From Edaphochlamys debaryana (lineage: Eukaryota > Chlorophyta > Chlorophyceae > Chlamydomonadales): a DNA stretch of 64,000 nucleotides. Location of the stretch: contig JAEHOE010000009.1 of NCBI GenBank assembly GCA_016858145.1, forward strand, positions 806,001 to 870,000, read 5' to 3'. This document shows, one piece after another, positions 58,301 through 64,000 of this stretch (position 1 is the first letter of the stretch; each line of letters opens with the position of its first letter). Below the pieces are notes generated by a model. That model did not search any database. It was not told where the DNA came from and saw nothing but the letters and a program-made list of their open reading frames with translations. Position numbers and translations under genes: made by a program.

Positions 58301-61300
58301 TGTTTGACGCCTCGCGATTCCATCCATTCGTGTGTACGCCCATCTGCCGCACATACAGACACCGCCGCCGTGCACGTGCCGTACGCACGTCGTACACACC
58401 TGCATCTCGTAGTCGCCGAAGCTCAGGCCCGCCAGCTCCAGGGGGCTGCTGCAGGCGAACCACTGCTGTACGGCAACCGGCACGAAGGCCGTGCCGCCCT
58501 CGCCTGTTATGCCCGGACGCGGCAAGGGGTAATTAAAAGGGTCAAAGTCTATTGGATGAAGTGGAGAGCGCAGGGGTCAAAACCTGAGGGTAGTGCCAGT
58601 GCACGAGCCGCTGGATGCTGAGTGAAGGCCCCCAGCGCCCCACCACACGATGCCCTCTCCGCCAGCCTTGCAAGCATGCCACGAGAGGTCTCCCCTGCCC
58701 AGGACCTGCGAATTGTTGCATCCTACCCAGGAACCCCAGACCAAAGCACCCCCGTCGAGGCCCAGCGTATCACCCACCCAGATACACGCTCCGGCGGATG
58801 CGCGGCGGCGCGTCCTGCCCGGGCGGCCCGTTACTGAACGCAATGAAGCACGTGAAGTTGACCGACGTCGACGTGTCCGACGCGACAAAGTAGAAGGTGG
58901 CGTTGTCGGACGAGGTGGTGATGGAGGTGGCGTTGGCGGCGGGCTGCAGGCTGGATGTGAGCGTGGTGACGGGGGGCGTGGCGTCGACGGTGAGGGGGCG
59001 GATGGCGGCGACCTCCTCGTTCTTGACCCGGACCTGGCGGAAGCGGGTGGGCATGGGTAAGAAGGGATGAGCGAGGAGGGGGCAGCGCTGCTCTTTCACT
59101 CTGTTAACAACACGCCCCCCTCCCCAGATCCCACACGAGCGCCGGATGTGGGTGTGGTGTGTGCAGCGAGTAAGCGAACCCAACAGAGCAAAAGGCAAGA
59201 CCCTGGCTGAAGTGGGCCGTTGAATGTGCGCGGAAAGCTGCCTACCTGGAAGCTGTACCGCCCGTCCTGCAGGGCCGTGTAGGTGGTGGGGCTAACGCAG
59301 GGCAGCCAGGCCCCGGCACCGGTGCTGTTGGAGGAGCTGTTGGACGCCCGGGATGGCGGCGGCGAGGAGGCGAAGAAGCCCACGCCGCCGCCGTCCGAGG
59401 TGGTTGAGTCGGTTGAGTCGGTTGGCGCGCCGCGCGTGGAGGTGGTTGAGGTTTCGGGCGCCAGGCGGCACTCGAAACCCGACGCCGTGGCGGAGAGGTC
59501 GGAGGTGGAGAAGTAAAAGGTCACGTCCCTGGGGGGCGGGAAGGGTGGGTGGGTGGGGAGAGGCAGGCGAGGGAATAGCAAATGTGAGGAGGCAGGGGGC
59601 CTGAAGGGCGGGAGGATGGGCCAGAGACCAGGGGCCAGGAGCCGGAGGCCAGAGCGCGGAGGTTGGGTGCGAGAAGCGGGAGGTGGCAGACAGAAGGCGG
59701 GACGACGGAAAGCAGCAAGCTCACCTCCTGTTGGTGAGGATGGGGGAGGACATGTTGTCATCGATCACCGCCAGCTGCACCACACAGGCGGGGGCCGAGA
59801 CGTTGCCGGAGCCGGGGGTGGGTGCGCGGAGCGTGCCGCTGAAACGGCCCTGCGGGTGTTGGAGGAGGGTGGGGTGGGGCAAAGGGGGTGGGGCGGAGGA
59901 GGGACAGTTAGTTCGTGACGGGTGGGCGAACGGGTGTGCATGTGCTTGTGACGGGTAGATACAGCGTAGATACAGCTCGAAGCAGCTAGCGCGACCAAAA
60001 GCGTGCCCTGCCCTGCCAAACCCCGTGCGACTCACGTGTACCGCCAGGGCGTACGGCTGCCGGCCGGCACGTGAGAAGACGGTGGGGGCCGACACGGTGA
60101 TTGACACGTCACCCGCCGGCAGGCTGTCGTACCAGACCTAATGGGGACAAGGGCGACGGGCGGTAGAGAATACCGCTCACAAAACGAAGGGCTTGAAAAC
60201 TGACACGCGAGCTGACCGGAGGTGTGACCCGACCTGTCCCCCACCTGCTCGACCGTGTTGACCGAGTCAATCACGCCATTGCCGTAATCAACCAGTCCGG
60301 CACGGCCCGCAGCGCGGACCTACACAGGAGAGAGAGAGGGGGGGGCAAGAGACAGGGGGAACACGCATGACGTAATGAGGCTAGGCTAGGAGAGTACCAA
60401 CAGAGACTCCGGAACGTCGGCAGCCCCAGGCTCCGCGGCGAGTGCCGGGGTGCTGCCGCCATCGCTTCCCCCCCGGTCCCAAGCCCCGCCTGCAGGACCA
60501 GGTTGTCGACCGACCGTACCTCTCCCCCATCCGGCCCCCTGTAACGTGTGCTTCGTCCACCTCCTCCCACAGTCCCCCCCTCTTTCCCCCCCCCCCCAAA
60601 CCCCCGCCCCAGCCCCACCTGTAGGTCCAGGTTGTTGACCAGCACGCGGGAAGCCGAGGGGTCGCCCGGCCAGTCAAACCTGTGGGGCGGTTTTGAGGGG
60701 GAGGGCAGGGCGGGGTATGTTACGGCAAGGTACGGCACGTGACGCCCAGTGCGTACAGCCACACACGGCACCGCCTCTTCCCGACAAGCCGCAGCGGCCC
60801 CTTACCCCTATCGGACTCACCAGACCAGGGCGATCCGCAGCGGCCCCGTTCCCCTGCCACCCTCTCCCTCTTCACTCTCACTACTTGCCCCCCAACCCCC
60901 CCTCCCGACCCTTCCCTCCCCCCCCCCAAAGCCCCCAAGAGGCTCACCACACCAGGGTGATCCGCAGCGGACCCGACCCCGTGGACCGCACGCAGAAGCG
61001 GTGCAACTCGCCCTGGGCCAGGGAGGCGCCGTCAACCACCTGGGCGGTTGGGAGTTGGTTGGGCGGTGGTTGGGAGTTAGTTGGGGGTTAACTAAACGGT
61101 TGTTGGAAGGTGGTTGGGACCACCGGAGGCCAACGCTGCTCAGCCTTGGATCGCCTCCCTTTGCCCTAGCAGTGCCCAAAGCACTTCCCCCTGGGGCCTC
61201 TCGGCTTCCTCCTCGCAACCATCCCGAACGCCCCCCCCCCTTGTTCTCTTCAATGCCCCCCCTTCCTTGCCACCCCCCCTTTCCTGCCCCCCCCCCCTTG

Positions 61301-64000
61301 CCTGCAGCCTCCAGCCCGGGTTCATGGCTGCTGCCACGGTGGGCAGCGGCAGGGAGTGGAGCAGCGAGGCGCGGCCGAAGCCCTGGCGGTAGGAGGGCAC
61401 GTCTTCCAGGGGCATGCCGGTGCCAGACACAGAGCCCTGTCAGGGGGTGGAGGAGGAGGGGGGGTGCATGAGGGTTAGGGTGTTCAGCGGGGCAGGTCCC
61501 AGCCGAGGTGCGTCCATCCTCTCCTCGTCGCCCTGTTGAGGCATGGGGGTATGACCCCCGTTGGACGTCGCCACTCGCGCCCAGCTCTCCCGTAGCATGA
61601 GTCCTCGATCCAGTAGCCCTAGGTCCCAACAACCAACCAACAAGATCCCAACAACCAACCAACAACGAACAAATGCGTCACCACGAGAAGCAACTCACGT
61701 CCATGTGTTGTGCGCCGCCAAGCAAGACGGCCTTGATGAGTGCGCCGCTGGGGCTGAACCCGGCTCCCGGGGTGGCGCGGCCGTCGGGGTAGAATCCGTC
61801 CGTGAAGTACTGCCGTACGAGCAGCGCGGATCCGGCGATGGCGGGCGTGGCCATGGAGGTGCCCTGAGAGGGGGGGAGGGGGAGGGGGGGGGAAGGGAGG
61901 GGGGAAGGAAGGGGTCGTAAAGTTGAGGGGAGATTAGTCACCTACGCCAGGGGAGTGAAGCTGAGGGGAGGGAAGGGGGCGGAGGGAGGAGTAAGGGGGG
62001 GGGGGATGAGGGAGAGCGAAGGGGCAGCCGGGCGCAAAGCGGCCGGGCCCAGGCAAGACCGGCAAACACTTGACCCCGTCCTTCCCCCCTTAGCTCCAAT
62101 CCGGCTCACGTGCAATGACTTGTAGGCGGCGGAGTTGCAGGTGGGCGTGGCGCCGTCGGGTTGGAGCGTGCCGCTGCGGGAGTGGGTGTGGGAGCGGGAG
62201 GGGGGAAGACGTCACAGCACGTCCCTGCATACAGAACCCTGCTGCCACCTCTGCACAGCCCGCGGCCCCAGGCGAGAGTCAACGCTGAGCCCCACGCAGG
62301 CCGCTGCACGATGCAGCTTCCACTCGCGATCCAACCGACGCAATAACCACCGCTATCTGCCGTACCGACATCAGTCATCACACAGAAAGATCTGCAAACC
62401 CCCCAGAAAATATCTCACCTGGATGCGGCGGACAGCAGCGACCCCGGTGCCGTGATCTCGGGCTTGATCCGCCCATCGGTGGTGGGGCCAAAGGAGGAGT
62501 ATGTGGCGACGTCCTCGTATCCCGCGGGGGCGGTGTCGGGGGCGCGCCTGAAGCTCACACTCACGCTTCCTGGGGGTTGGGGGTTCGGGGGTTGGAGGGG
62601 GGTGGGAAGGGTGAGTGGTAGTGGTTGGGGCTGGGGGAGGGCAATGTTTACGTAGCCCGCGGGGGCGGAGTTGGGAGCACGCCTGTGGGATACGCTGACG
62701 CTGGCTGGAGGATTGAGGTTGGGAGTTGGATGAAGGGTGTTGTTGGGTAAGGAGGGGCAAAAGAGGTTTTATTTTCTGGCGGTGGGGGGTGGGGTGGAGT
62801 CGGGGGCGACAGAAGGGTGGTAACGCTGCCTGGGGAGAGGTGAGGAGGTTCGGGGTTGAAACGGGGGCCCGGGTGGTGGGGGCCAAACCAGAGGGGCTCT
62901 AGAGGGGCAGAAGAGGGGCACTAGAGGGGCACCTGACCACAAGGAAACCGCCCGGAGCCTGCAGCACCGGTGGTGCCGTTTCGCGAGTGGGAAAGGGGTC
63001 ATGCCGCAAGACCCATTCCCATGCTGTGTGCCGGCGCCGGTCACATCAGGCTGTTCACTTGCAAGGGGCGGCCGGCTCCACCCCGCACCTGAGCTGACCG
63101 CAGCCAGCGGCCCCCACCCCGCAGCCCGCAGCACCGGTGCACGGAACAGGCGCTACACAACTCCCTGCTCTACCAGCCCCTTAGCCCTTGAGCCCCATGT
63201 GCACCTGAGCTGACCGCAACCCAACCACAACCCAATCAAATACCCTCCACTGGCCCCCCATGCGCACCTGAGCCCACTGCCGCCAGCAGCCATCGGCCCG
63301 TGGACAGCGGCACGGAGCCCATGGGCACCGCGGGGGTGGCGCTGGCTCCGTCGGCGGAGAGCATTTGGAAGTAGCCGTCCTGTGGGGCGGGGACGGGCAA
63401 GGGAGGGAGGCGGGATATGGGAGGTTGAGGACGCGAGTGAAGTGGAAGACACCCCCCGTTGGAGGCCGAGAGCACCTGTAGGTAGCCGTCCTGTGGGGCG
63501 GGGACGGGCACGGGAGCGGGAGGCAGTTGAGGAGAAGAGAAGCACCCCCCCTACCCGCTGCCGACCTTGAGGGGCAGGGGGGTGGAGGGATGAACGACGA
63601 CATGGGAGGTTTATGACAGTAGTGAGATGCATTGTTTCGCCCCGTCAGTGGTCGCCCCCGCCTTCCCCTTGCCCCTCCCCTCCCACACACACAAGCGACC
63701 GTTGCTTCAAGCTTTCGGGTTTGCTTGGTGCCTCTTCCCCGCGGCCTGTCTGCTCACGACTGCACTAATACTTATCACGCGCCGACCCTACGCATCCTAA
63801 ACACAAGCGAGCAGCCATTCACACACCCCCACGCCCTTCCTGCTCCCCCCTCCCCCTCAACCCCCCCTGACAGGGCTCCGCCGCACTGTCTGGCCCCCTA
63901 GGGGACCTCCCCCCCACCCACCTGGCGGTCGTTGTACACCACCACCCCCACGGCCCCCGCCGTGGCCGCCGCCTTCATCTTGTCCGTGAAGTAGCAGCGG
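52400..64000 (-). CDS. Membrane-anchored subtilisin-like serine protease (S8) with PA domain, Ig-like repeats and UIM-rich tail; N-terminus beyond window
   Basis: 28 exons join in phase, giving 1405 aa: 64000-63922, 63379-63268, 62569-62419, 62173-62110, 61863-61699, 61436-61302, 61039-60948, 60679-60619, 60319-60245, 60137-60036, 59849-59725, 59528-59246, 59033-58778, 58503-58400, 58210-58146, 57959-57799, 57531-57419, 57292-57203, 56979-56725, 56528-56375, 55942-55810, 55576-55466, 55261-55213, 54951-54706, 54205-54102, 53899-53833, 53551-52916, 52630-52400. The first two carry a protease-associated domain. SSFGPTTDGRIKPEITAPG and GTSMATP (catalytic Ser) mark the S8 domain; the Asp and His exons lie off the edge. 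Next come a beta-rich domain (LRITLVWFDWPGDPSASRV) and Ig-like repeats with D.TPP and D.AGN.GDPT motifs and N-glycosylation sites. A single membrane helix (TIVIAVLVAVGAIVIVAATV) and RRRHLRKR stop-transfer follow. The tail has three to four UIM-like motifs (EEERVRRAIAASIEEE). Confidence 0.88.
63735..63805 (+). repeat. 71-bp copy of acyl-CoA oxidase intron 1 sequence inside a subtilase intron
   Basis: Matches 33603-33673 (acyl-CoA oxidase intron 1) with three transitions in 71 bp, same strand (TTCCCCGCGGCCTGTCTGCT at the left end, CGACCCTACGCATCCTAAAC at the right). It could be a dispersed repeat or a transferred fragment. Confidence 0.9.
63861..63908 (+). repeat. 48-bp exact copy of the acyl-CoA oxidase intron 13/exon 14 junction inside a subtilase intron
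   Basis: Identical to 42800-42847: a C tract, TGACAG acceptor and the first 35 bp of exon 14 (coding GSAALSGPLGD). It is antisense with respect to the subtilase gene and lies 13 bp from its exon end at 63922. Confidence 0.93.

Overview
The window looks like nuclear DNA of a volvocine/chlamydomonadalean green alga. It is very GC-rich. Its genes are split into many short exons with GTGAGT-type donors and C-rich acceptor tracts. The proteins are rich in poly-Ala and poly-Gly. One product starts with an Ala/Arg/Ser-rich, transit-peptide-like segment, and there is a D-type cyclin, a peroxisomal acyl-CoA oxidase and a large subtilase. The species cannot be fixed from sequence alone. Exons were joined by hand, checking splice phase at every junction. 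No transcript data were available.

Layout. 383-5632 (-): auxin-efflux-carrier-like transporter with MORN repeats in its central loop. It is divergent from 5858-8581 (+), a small, probably chloroplast-targeted ankyrin protein; the start codons are about 225 bp apart. 11222-13728 (+): D-type cyclin with an LxCxE Rb-binding motif. 19317-21651 (+), 28575-30533 (-) and 47304-49145 (-): three low-complexity proteins I do not recognise; two of them end in a Cys-Phe tail. 33273-44129 (+): complete 17-exon acyl-CoA oxidase with a PTS2 signal. 52400-64000 (-): the last 28 exons of a membrane-anchored subtilase with ubiquitin-interacting-like motifs in its tail; its N-terminus lies beyond the right edge. 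The long gaps (8.6-11.2, 13.7-19.3, 21.7-28.5, 30.5-33.3, 44.1-47.3 and 49.1-52.4 kb) hold no convincing genes. They carry two copies of a hAT-type MITE with perfect 8-bp target duplications, plus diverged dispersed and tandem repeats.

The most striking structure is not a protein. In all three multi-exon genes examined closely (transporter, acyl-CoA oxidase, subtilase), introns contain one to many extra copies of a segment that straddles an exon-intron junction. These copies carry decoy splice sites and usually lie about 100-125 bp from the true junction. The extreme case is intron 10 of the acyl-CoA oxidase: the acceptor plus the first 51 bp of exon 11 occurs 30 times in 3.6 kb, and only the last copy continues into the real exon. 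A 48-bp copy of another acyl-CoA oxidase junction (exon 14) also sits inside a subtilase intron 21 kb away. Six introns also appear to use GC instead of GT donors.
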